Source: Lepas anatifera
Lineage: Eukaryota > Arthropoda > Thecostraca > Lepadidae
Length of the DNA stretch: 64,000 nt
Reading direction: 5' to 3'
Assembly (NCBI GenBank): GCA_034440635.1
Contig: JAOTON010000040.1
Span: 372,001-436,000, forward strand
Shown piece after piece: positions 1 through 10,800 of the stretch; positions within the stretch are counted from its first letter, which is position 1, and each line of letters starts with the position of its first letter. A program made the position numbers and the translations under genes. The notes below the pieces were generated by a model, which did no database searches, had not been told where the DNA came from, and was given only the letters and a program-made list of their open reading frames with translations.

Positions 1-125
1 GTTAAGAAGCAATAAACAGGTCCAGGAAAAAGGCTGTGATGGGACTTGCAAGCCTTTAAATACTAAACAAAAAAGGTGCATGTTAAGAAAGCAGGGGATT
101 TTGGCCTCTTTTTGGGATTTTGGCC

Positions 126-1403
126 TCACTCTCCACCTTGCGTGAAAGCAATTTCAGGACCCTGCTGTACACACACAATTGATTCCCCTCTAAGACTTAA
201 CTGTTTGCCCCCGTAGGTTTTTAGCTTAAGCCGAGTCGGCTTGATCACTGGTTGTTTGCCCGGAAACAATTGGTGAAACAATGATTCCGAGCACACCGAC
301 ATTGCAGCACCCGTATCAATTTCTGCCGTGACCTCTCGATTATTCAACTTAATGTCTACGCGAAGTGGTTCTACAGACTTACTGGAAGTGCAGCGTGCCT
401 GATAGTTCAGTTCATATTCCTCAGCTGAACTGTCCTCTTCTCCCCCAACTGGTAACTCGACTGGGAAGAGCTGCTCCTCAACTTGATCGACGCAGACTCC
501 TCTGACACGACACGCCTCCCGGACGTGACCGATGTCGCCACACTGGAAACAGCGACGATTCTTGGCCCAGCAGTCGCGCGGTAGATGTCGCCGACTCCGA
601 CAGCGATAGCAAGCTTCAAACTATGCTGATCCAGCCCCAGTATGTGCAGATCCTCTGCGCCGGCCCCTGTTGCCTCCCCTCTGACTGGGCGGGTCCACCC
701 ACCGCGCCGCCCGGGGATCGGCCGGCCGAGGTCGAGGCCTGCCCTCCGGCGCTGATGGCTGTGATACGCTGTGAACAGCTGGCTGCTCCCTCGTAGGCGC
801 CACGGCGGATACAGCAGCCGCCTGGCTGATCTCGGCAGCCTGGGCTTCAGCTGCTTCACTGGCCATTGCCAAGGCCACAGCTGAAGACAACGATAGCCTG
901 TCCTTCGAGAGCAAATTTGCCTGAAGACTTGGATTTTTGACACCGCAAACAAGCCGATCACGCAGCATCTCGTCCATCACTGCAACAAACTCGCATGATT
1001 TTGCCAGCCTCCGTAACCTGGCGATGAAATCCGCTATCGACTCGTGCGCCTCCTGACGACACGAATTAAAACGGAAACGAGCGACGATCACTGACGACTT
1101 GGGCTCAAAATGCTCCTCCAGAGTCTTCAAAAGTTGCTTGTACGGCACTTCTCCCACTGTCACTGGTGCACACAAATCTTCCAGCAATGCGAACGTGTCG
1201 GCTCCTACGACACTCAGGAACACAGCTCGTTTCAACTCCGGTTCGCAGACACTATTTGCAATGAAGTACTGTTCCAGCCACCGAGTGTATGCACCAAAAG
1301 TCTCTTTACCGGCGTCAAAGGCTCTTGCTGGCCCACCAAGGGACACCATCGCCACGGCGAGTCCGCCTGAACGCCACTGTTGCTGCACGTCCGCTCCCAA
1401 CAA
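126..1403 (-). pseudogene. Ty3/Gypsy-like gag-protease remnant
   Basis: This is one reading frame of about 426 codons read from 1403 down to 126, broken by an in-frame TAG at 621-623. Residues ~1-200 look like a retrotransposon gag capsid, with a helical segment containing SIADFIARLRRLAKSCEF. An Arg/Pro-rich linker follows. After the TAG come two CCHC zinc knuckles (CYRCRSRRHLPRDC and CFQCGDIGHVREAC, about 500-605). Next is a retropepsin start with the active-site motif EIDTGAAMSVC near 300-330. The frame ends soon after, so most of the protease and all of reverse transcriptase, RNase H and integrase are missing. I see no LTR. It lies in the same direction as ETHE1, inside or beyond that gene's last intron. 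The order gag-CCHC-DTGA is typical of Ty3/Gypsy. The exact clade is not decided. Confidence 0.8.
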
Positions 1404-1548
1404 GGTTTCTGTCTCGAATGGTTTATTGGTGACCAGCTTCAGGTTAGGTCAGTCACAGCCAATCACAAGGCGACATGTGATGACGTCATCCCCAGCACAC
1501 CGTGGGGCCGAGCATGGCTGCCCACACAACATATTTCATTTAGCCTTC
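1404..1548. other. Gag leader / junction with non-LTR element
   Basis: This short stretch lies between the gag frame (minus) and the reverse transcriptase remnant (plus). It contains a TGACGTCA box at about 1479-1486. I see no primer-binding site or LTR end. Confidence 0.3.
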
Positions 1549-3475
1549 TTAAATGCATCAACCATAAATACCTAAAATTTATGAAATCTCGAGATAAAGT
1601 CGATGAAACTAACTGCAAGAACTACAATAATTACCTCACTAGCACGATTCGAACTGCCCATAAGCGCTACTTTCAGAGAAAATTAAACGAGGATAAAGAC
1701 AATCCAAAAAACTCTGGGACACTCTTCTCACCCTTAGTCGTAAAAATAAAGAAAAACGTGATCTTCCAGAACAATTCAAAATAAATGATGAATACATCAC
1801 TGAACTCTCTTTGATTGCAGACAAATTCAACAATTACTTTTCCACAATAGCAACAAAACTTGATCAGGCGCTACCACAGTCCACTTCAGATCCTCTTGAA
1901 TACCTGGACAACCAAACGCAACGTTTTGAATTTAACCTGGTAAATACGCAATTAGTAGAACAAATCATTTCTTCTCTCAGTAACAAAGGCGCAGGTTACG
2001 ATGGAGTCAGCTCAAAAATATTGAAAGCTATTAACCCAGTAATCTCTCCACACTTAACTCATTTATTTAACATATGTCTCCGCAACGGGTTATTTCCGGA
2101 TGAATTCAAAACAGCACTCATAGTACCTATCTTTACGTCAGGTAACCGCTTCACTTTTACTAACTATCGCCAAATTTCAATCTTACCGGTGCTTTCAAAA
2201 GTTTTCGAAAAATTGTATGTGCCAAGCTCACTGAATATTTGACTGAAATTGTCATGCTATACAAATACCAGTTCGATTTTCGGAAAAACATAGTACTTTC
2301 ATGCCCATTTCCCTACTCTACGATGATATTACCTCTGCCCTTGCATCAAAAATGATTTCTGCTACAATTTACCTGGATTTCAGTAAGGCGTTTGATACCG
2401 TGAATCACAAAATTCTCCCGATCAAAATTACGTTTTTGGGGCATCCAAGGCAATTCATTAAAATTTTTCCAATCATACTTGCCAAATCGTTCACAAACTG
2501 AAGTACAACTCGACTATCTCAGCTAATCCCAAAAAAGTATCCCTTGGTGTACCGCAGGGTAGTGTGCTGGCCCCCCTTTCCTAATCTATATAAATGATAT
2601 ATCAAGAAGCTCAAATGCCCCGAAATTCTATCTCTTCGCAGATGACACAGCCCTGCTATATACCGCTAACAATATTGATGAACTGCAGTCCAAAATTAAC
2701 AACAGTCTTTCAGATATAACCACCTGGCTCCAATGTGACCGGCTCACCATCAACACAAAAAATCAACTTACCAAATATTTTCCACTCGTAGTGTACCCAA
2801 TTTGGCTATCAAAATTAATAATGACGTACCGGACAGAAAATTCACGACAAAATATCTTGGCGTCTCCATCAATGAGGATCTGAAGTGGACCAACTATATA
2901 CAAAGTATAGAAAACACAATTTCACGTAGTATAGGTCTTATACGTAGGTCACAAAATATTCTGGACTCTGGTCATCTTCTCCTGCTCTACAATGCTCTTA
3001 TTCTCCCTTTCTTAAATTACTGCCTTCCAATCTGGGGGAGCACATTTAAATATCATTTAAATAAGCTGATGATGCTACAGAAAAAAATTGTCCGTTTGAT
3101 AGATAATTCTGAGCCTCTTGCTCACACCAGTCCCTTATTTAAAAATACAAAATCCTGAAAATTGAAGATCTGACGGAAGTAGCCCAATTAAAACTCCTCC
3201 ATAGCCATCTCGACCAGACTTTACCGTGCCCCCTCAGTGAAAGGATTAATACAACTAACCCAAAGCCCCTTCTCCCTAATATAAGACGAACCCAACACTT
3301 TCAGGTCCCCTTCGCCTCAACCATGTACAGTAAATTTTCTATATTCATTGTGGCCCCACGAACCTGGAATAATGTGATTACCCCTAAAATCAGAAGACTG
3401 GAGGATATCCAACTAAGTAAAGCGTTTTTCAGGACAGTGATAACAAAACTTTACCGAGACAAATATTGAATATCC
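1549..3475 (+). pseudogene. Non-LTR retrotransposon ORF2 remnant (reverse transcriptase)
   Basis: A decayed plus-strand reverse transcriptase runs through several frames. In order: an N-terminal segment (1,559-1,810); IADKFNNYFSTIATKLDQ (1,811); the fingers region with KGAGYDGVSSKILK and NYRQISILPVLSKVFEK (1,985-2,215); YLDFSKAFDTVNHKIL with the first catalytic Asp (2,370-2,420); GVPQGSVLAP (2,548); FYLFADDTALLY with the FADD catalytic pair (2,620-2,665); KYLGVSINEDLKW (2,855); and a C-terminal block ending in RTWNNV and FRTVITKLYRDKY near 3,470. At least four frameshifts or stops break it, so it is dead. The apurinic endonuclease is absent, so it is 5'-truncated. The motif order matches the Jockey/CR1 group of LINE elements; I cannot place it more finely. 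Confidence 0.85.
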
Positions 3476-3830
3476 TAAACTCTCTTATTGGTATCTTCAT
3501 ATCCCTAATCATATCAATGCAAACCGTTAAAATAAACATATTATGCACCAGCTTTTGTCACGATTCGTCTCTTTGCATAAGTAAAGTACAAAAAGTAATA
3601 CGAGCAAATAAAACTAAGCATGAGTAAAAAAGCGCTGTAATCTTTGATTTGGCAGTAAGGTACCACACAGGCCAGCCTCCGGCACCTGTACACCTATCAT
3701 TTCCTCGAACTTACCACGCGCCCTCAACTCTCCACGACATCTGTAGAGCTATAAAAATAATATCCACTCCCTTCCTAAATTCTAACAAACAAAAAACCCT
3801 ATTTCAGGACCTGGAGACGGATGATTGAGA
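3476..3830 (+). mobile_element. Probable 3' tail of the non-LTR element
   Basis: AT-rich sequence follows the reverse transcriptase C-terminus and is presumably its 3' untranslated region. No clear poly(A) or microsatellite tail or target duplication is visible, and the right edge is set only by the abrupt switch to GC-rich sequence near 3,830. Confidence 0.35.
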
Positions 3831-3834
3831 GTGG

Positions 3835-4410
3835 CAATGTGGGTGTGCCGCTGGCCCGTGGTGATGGTGTACGCCGGGCGGGTTGCGGCGCATTCTCCGG
3901 TCTGCGGCATCCATGGCGGCGTGCTTTTGCTACCGGGGCGGTGGAACCGTTGTGCTCGGTCCCGGGGAGCTGAGCGCGCCGCCGGACTCTACTGTGGTCA
4001 CCGTTGCCCGCGGACGACTTCTTCCCTGCTGGCTCGTCGTGTGACCTGGGGCGGCTGGTCGCTGGTGGCGGGCGGCCTCGTCGCTGCTGGGCCGACTCTG
4101 GACATCTCGAGGGGCGGCGCTGCTCCTGTTACCCACGGGGCGGTGAAACCGTTGTGCTCGGTCCAGGGGAGCGGAGGGCGCCGCCGAACCAAGAAGCGCG
4201 GTATGGACGGGATGGCGCTGCAGCGGCGGGCTGTGTCGTGGCCCGTGCTTGCGGACGGACTGAGGGCGCCTTTCGAACGGTGTGCCCTGGCGGCTGCGCG
4301 GGCTGGCGCCTACGGCTCTACTGGGCGCATGAGAGCGGTTCTGTGCGGCGCGGTGGGGTGCGGCGGCGTCGGCGGGTTGCGAGTGCGGTGCGGGCGGGCT
4401 GGCGTATAAG
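3835..4410. repeat. GC-rich block with ~198-bp direct repeat
   Basis: This GC-rich island contrasts sharply with both sides. A block starting at 3,930 (ACCGGGGCGGTGGAACCGTT, then GTGCTCGGTCC) recurs at about 4,130 (GGGGCGGTGAAACCGTT, then GTGCTCGGTCC), a period of about 198 bp. It is open in two plus-strand frames and on the minus strand, as expected from high GC, and shows no recognisable protein. It lies beyond ETHE1 exon 5 in the gene's direction, in the last intron or 3' flank. Confidence 0.5.
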
Positions 4411-4708
4411 CTGCAATTTGCCGATCTTGCTGGTCCCTGTCAAATCAAACTAAGTGTCGTAATGTATGTGAACTGCTTTTGTGTATATGACTGCTCTGTT
4501 TTATGTCTGTGTATGTCATTCCGTTTTATGTCTCATCACTGCCGACATTTGCGGGCTCCCCCGGCGTAATTTAGGCGCGCAGCGTCGGGGGTGGCCTTGT
4601 GATATATTGCTCGGCCTACCTGTCCTCCGGGACATACTTCATACTGTTGTGTGCTGCTTCAATACATGTGTATGGATCTCAATAATTTACTCCTGTCACC
4701 TCCCTTAC

Positions 4709-4825
4709 CGATATATCTGGGGTAGTCCAACTTCAGGTCCTCCATGATCTGGACAAACTCCTCTTGGGAGCGCGACAGTCGCGGGTTTAGCCGTTTCTCC
4801 TCGCCAACAGTTGAGCTGCTAACGC
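4709..4825 (-). CDS. ETHE1: ETHE1 exon 5
   Basis: It encodes [20 protein letters not shown] and then [18 protein letters not shown], matching the human segment around STVEEERTLNPRL and EEFVKIM. The acceptor is CCTGCAG|GCGTTAG, the donor ATATCG|GTAAGG. Length is 117 nt, phase 1 to 1. The next exon should begin with the rest of an Asp/Gly codon and a short tail like the human FAVPANMRCG; it was not found. Confidence 0.92.
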
Positions 4826-7800
4826 CTGCAGAATGAAAGAGGTGACACAATTTTCCACTGCGGACGTTATCTGAAAACACTTTGATTCAAGTGTTTGATT
4901 CAGCACAAACTCCCACGACTGAGCCCTGCAGAGCTCCGATGAGTTGACGAAAACTTCGATCAAGTTAGGATGGGCGGGATAGATCCAGCTATTGGCTCCG
5001 TCTGCTCAGAAGTGCACGGTGGTGTGTATTTTTTTAATGTTTGTCCCACGTGGAAACACCACGGAGCGTATTCACACCGGGTGCTGGACCACAGACAGGT
5101 TTAATATCCGTAACATGATGACGTGTTTTGAGTCTTTTTTAGATGATGATGAGGTGAGAGTGACTAAAGATGTGAGCATGATTTTTGTGTGTCCCACATG
5201 GGAACACCAGGGTGAGGACTGACACCGGGTGCGGAAACACTTTTTTATGATGATGAGGTGAGAGTGACTGAAGATGAGAGCATGATATTTTGTGTGTCAG
5301 GCGTGGAAACACCACAGAGCCACCTGACCTTGGGTGCTGAACCACAGACATGTTTAATCTACGTACCAATAACGTGAATTGAGCCTTTTTTAGATGATGA
5401 GGTGAGAGGTACTTGATATGAAAGCATGATTACCCATGTATGAGCCCCTTTCCATAACCCCCTCAGGCCAGTAGGCGAGGAAAAACCTGTTGCGCACCGA
5501 CCTTCAAAGGCAAAGAAAGGAATCTCATGATTTATCAAGATATATTTTCCGCATCTTCATTGTCCGGCCAGATGTCCTGTCAAGAAAAGAAAGAAAGAGA
5601 GAAGAAAAAATCACGTTATACTCACTTATGGTGATCTCTAGGAGAAATGGAGTTCTTTCAGATGATGATGAGATGAGAGTGACTTTAGATGTGAGCATGC
5701 TTTTTTTGGGAACACCACAGTGCAGACTAGCACCGGTTCTGATTTTTTTATGATGATGAGGTGAGAGTGACTGAAGATGAGAGCATGATATTTGTCTGTC
5801 AAGCGTGGAAACATCGCAGAGCCACTTGACCCCGGGTGCTGAACCACAGACAGGTTTAATATACGTTATTAATAACGTGTTTTTTAACTTGGTTTAGATG
5901 AAACAGCCTAGCTCTTACAATTTATTTTATTCGTTGTAACAAAATTATTAACACTACAAATCTAGAGAAGCGATTCGCCACGGAATGAAACACGCATACC
6001 TAGTTCGGCTACCACAGGGACAAGAGGAGATACGAAAAGATCTGGTCTATTGGTTGACATACAAATCCAACAGTTTCTTTTTATGATATTTTTTATTACT
6101 GTTTTGCTAGCTGGCACATCTTCAACTATTTGAAATTGATTGATGAAAATGGAATTCCACTATTTAGGGCCAAGGCAGGGAGTAGTGAACAAACGATAAT
6201 TTCTATTAGAAAATGGTTGTTCAAGAATCACATTTTGCCGAGTCTCATGATGATTGATTTCTCTTATTTTGAACATACTGCAGAGTGAATGAGGAAGCGA
6301 GCCTGTAAGAAATTTGTGTACTAGAAGAAGCATTTGGGATTTTGCTATATCACTAATTTTCAAAACTTTAAATTTGACAAAATATGAATTTTTTTGTATG
6401 AGAGCCGTTAGAAAACTTTTTTATCTGAAGTCCGGTCTACTAACCCGTGAGCTCGCAATTAAGAATCCAATGAAGTGTTAAAAACAGTGAGAATCGCGTA
6501 TTTAAAATTATCACAGTCCGGCAATTACAGAGTGTATTTCTCAGATGGTAAATCTTTATTGCTATGGATTTATATGTTATTTCATATCTTATATAATAAA
6601 TTTATGTATTCTCAGATGATTATATGAGAACGCGACCATCAAATTGGCTTATTCTTACAAATACTTTAACATAATACTTACATAACAATACTTATACTTA
6701 GATACCTATTCTTAACGCTGATCTTCCGAATTCCGTTCCGAGTACAAATCCACACAGAGCATGCTCAAGTAGGCAACTTAAAGCTCTGTTTCAATAACAG
6801 CTTGCTCTTCACCAGGGACGGATCCAGGTCTGGGGTTCGAGGGAGCGAACTGGGCTGTAATTATACTGTGAGCCAGGGCAGTGGATAGAACGCTCAGCGT
6901 TATTAACCTCGAACTCCCCCTCCCCCGGTCAATCGTGCAAAGCTTTACTGCAGATCTTGACAGCGCATCCAATTGATTAACCAATCCTTCCTGGGAGTGA
7001 GGTCATTACGTTGCTATTATACTGCGTAATCACCTGCTTCACGGAATTGGAAATTAACTGAAGTACATGGTGAATGCTTGCGACCTAAAACTGATGCAAA
7101 TTACGTCCCAAGTCCGAAACAACGACATGTCAGAATAGAGCAAAATACATTAATTTCCTTAGCAACATACCTTGCTGACAAGTCTCCAGAGTTCAACCCT
7201 ATACCATGGCAAAAGAGAAGAAATAACAGAGCACCTGAACCTGACTGATATCGTAAGATCAATTTCGATGTCAGACTATCAACCGGTATCATTTAAAGAT
7301 GGCGCTGGTATCTGCGGGCGCGGTGGAGCGGGTTATAACCGACAGACTTGAATGGAAACGCCACTTTGTTGCTCCCAGGAGCATTTGTCTATGAACTCGC
7401 TCGCAAAAATTCGAATTACAACTGGACAGCTCCGGCGCAGCGGCGGGGAGATGAGCCGTGCGGACACCACTGGTGCGTCTACAGGTATCGTGTTACCCCA
7501 GAAGCGACATGAGCTGACTGCAGCTTGCTTCCGTTGAACTACTCACCCCCAGTGGTGCTGCCATCTAACAGTGGGCCCGGTAACTAGATCCATGGCCGGT
7601 AACTGCTCTCTTGCCGGTATGTTTTGTGCGTCGCTTGCTAAGCTCTGTCTGCGATGCCGTCTTTTACTGTTTAATCATTGTAATTGCCGCGAGCAAAATA
7701 TTTGGCACGAGTGTACTGAAAGCTTATATTATGTTTTGCAGAGGGGAGGGGGCGGTGGGCGAATACATTTGGGGGAGGAGGTTTGCGGGAATACAGTAGC

Positions 7801-10800
7801 CCTTTCAGTGGGAACAACCGGAAAGAAAGAAAAGCGTTTGTATGACTAGCGTGACAGCCGAGCGCTTCAGGAGCTGCTACTTGGGCACAGAACATCGGAA
7901 TGGCTGAACGAAGCGCAAACCGCATTTGCGATGCACTATCTCATCTGTTTATTGGTTGGTCTTATAATTGAAATAAATACCTATACACAGTCTCCGGTGC
8001 AATGAAACACGTTTTCCAGTCATGAAGAGCCATATAATTATCGCACGAACATTGTCCGGATATTCATCTAATAGCGAGATCACAGCTCCACAACTCGGTT
8101 ATGTCACCGCCAATAATGGTCACACCTCGCTGTTTACGAAAAATGCCGCCTTTGAAGGTGCCTCATCAAGAAGACCGCTGAAAGCGCGGAAAATTTAGAC
8201 GTGTGGACGGGAAAAAATTGGTCAACCACAGCGGCTATGCAGCCAGGACGATTCTCTGACCAGCGCGAATAATGGCATTAACATGTGAGTAAAAATCAGC
8301 AGGCTAAATGAGCAGATCTATCTGAGGGAACGGCGACGGAAATATTTGAGCATGGTTGCGATGCGGTGTTGTCCGATCACGATGCGTTTGGATAAACGCA
8401 ATCTGTCCGTGTTTACGAATTCATAAACAATCACCATGTCACAGTGACGGTCGCAGGAAGAACACGGCGGCAGCGGCTCTACAAACCTGTCATATCAACA
8501 ACCCTAAATTAATCAAATAAAATACAGCTCGACTACGGGGAGGCAAATGGGAAAAAAGGGAACCATACTAGCATTTTAACGGACCAGGCGTCTACGGCCA
8601 GATTCTTCGATTCACAGCCATTTGAATGAGGGACAGTTCAGGTGATTAATTGCGTAATTGTGTATACGTATACGGCTACATAAAAAGTCATAAAATATGG
8701 CAGAGTCGGTACTTTAATACAAAGCAAGAAATAGTTTTGCATCCGTTAACAATTTTCATAGCAATGCAATCTGAGAGTTACATACGGTAGGCATCAATCA
8801 AAATTGTCTATCTGGATTCATAGGCAGGAGAAGGCAGATCATCACCTTTATAATCGTGCGCCGGCAGCACCAAGAAGTGGTCGGGCAGGCTGAATATCTG
8901 CGAGTGGACCGACTGGTAGAGGGTGGAGCTGTTGCCCTCCTGGAAGTCGGTCCGGCCACAGCCGCGGATCAGCACCGCGTCCCCGGTGAACACCAGGCCG
9001 GCAGAGTGCAGCACGTACGACACACAGCCTGGGGGAGGGTGGGGGCGGTGACACAGCTCTGCTCGTGGAGGACGTACCACACACAGCCTGGGGGAGGAGG
9101 TGGTGAAACACCTCTGGCCCCCCGTAAATACCAGTCCCGCCTCGTGGAGGACGTACCACACACAGCCTGGGGGAGGGTGGGGCGAGACACCTCTGGGTCC
9201 CCAGTAGACACCAGTCCCGCCTCGTGGAGGACGTGCGACACCCAGCTTGGGGGAGGGTGGTGAAACACCTCTAGGTATCCGGTAAACACCAGTCCCGCCT
9301 CGTGGAGGGCGTGCGACACACAGCCTGGTGGCCTAGGCTCTGGTGGCTCTGGGTGTTCTGGGCCCAGGCTTCAAAACGGCTATCAACAGTTTGTTGAGGG
9401 ACTGCCAACCAAAAAAAGTGGGTCATAGAGATTGAGAGAAATGTTATCCCCCGTCAGAAAAAAGCATTAGAGCTTTGGTAGCGCCTTATAATACAAATAG
9501 CGATAGGGGAGTAGCAGGCAGCGATTGCGAAACTAAAAAAAAACGTTGATAGCAGTGGAAAATTCAGCTGGGCAAGATAGCCGAAGAAGCAATACCGGTT
9601 TCAAAAATTTGGTGGCGGCGGCCACCACTGTACAACATTAATCCTGCAGTGGACAACACCAGACTCCTCGGAAACTCGGACCTATCATGTTTAGTAGGTC
9701 CACATAGATTGCGGGGTATACACACTCAGCGGCCGGCGGCGGCTGCCCTGTCCGGCCGTTTTTGTCCCTGGTGGTGTCTGAAATTGCGGCCAGCCGCGCC
9801 GCCGAAACAGTCACCGTGACTCAGCAGAAAACGCCAGATCGGGCGTCTGGAACACAACGGAGAAATCTCACCACTGACACTGAGCGACCGTTTTGGCGGA
9901 TATTCAACCTGTCATGTTTTGTTTCCTCAAAATGACAGCCCTCGTAGACCTCGTGGAATTCCTCATACACACAAAATTTTACTTTTTTGGCAACGAAAAA
10001 CCAGGGTCGGGTGCATGGAACACGACGGAGAACTCTCACCTCTCACACCGAGCGACCGTTTTAGCGGATATTTCACCTGTCATGTTTTTTTTCTTCAAAC
10101 TTTCAGCCCTCGCAAACCTCATAAATTCCTCACACAGAAATTGTACATTGTTTTTGGTAAAGAAAGACCAGGGCCGGGGTACACGGAGTTGAACTGGTCG
10201 CGAGGCCGTCTGAACAGGCGGTAGCACAGCCTTCTGTCGCCTATCAAAATAAAGCAGCCCCGTTAGCAATAACTCTGCGCCACTGGCACTGGCGGATACA
10301 AGGGGTGGAATACAATACAACAAGGGGCTAGGGGGCTCAGGCCCACTCCGAAATATCATAGTGCCTATAGTAAATGGAGGCTGATCCAAGTGAAAGCCGG
10401 CGGAGGCTAAAGCCCTCTAGCCCCCCCCAACCCAAACGAAGCCCTGGATCCGTCACTGCTTTGAGATTATACCTCAGGTGGCGTTTAAGAGAACGAAACC
10501 ATTATACAGTTCACGTTAACGAAGCCATTGACAATCTTGAAAACAAAACACAGCCAGATACATAAAAAGGTTTTGTTATAAGCTTAGCCTTGGGGAGTAC
10601 ACGTTGCTCTCAAATTACTTCAATGCGTGAAATATTGTCTGCTTCCTTTTTAAGATCGCCGCTATGACGTCAATCGCAGCCGATAGCTGTCCCTGAAATA
10701 AATCTCACGCGCTGCCAGCGGTTGGTAAGGGAGCAATCCTCCACATTGCTCGGAACTTTATTAAGCGTGCCAGCCCAACTCGCAGTTTCGGCTCAGAGCG

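Noticed and set aside
3825..4453. GC-rich frames of up to ~194 codons
   Set aside because: Several frames on both strands are open because stop codons are rare in such GC-rich DNA; a direct repeat explains the structure.
1..4708. Search for the final ETHE1 exon and a poly(A) signal
   Set aside because: No segment with the expected phase-1 acceptor and conserved tail could be found; AATAAA-like strings here are in LINE sequence.
8856..9263. Plus-strand frame across the minisatellite
   Set aside because: It is the complement of ETHE1 exon 4 and its tandem copies.
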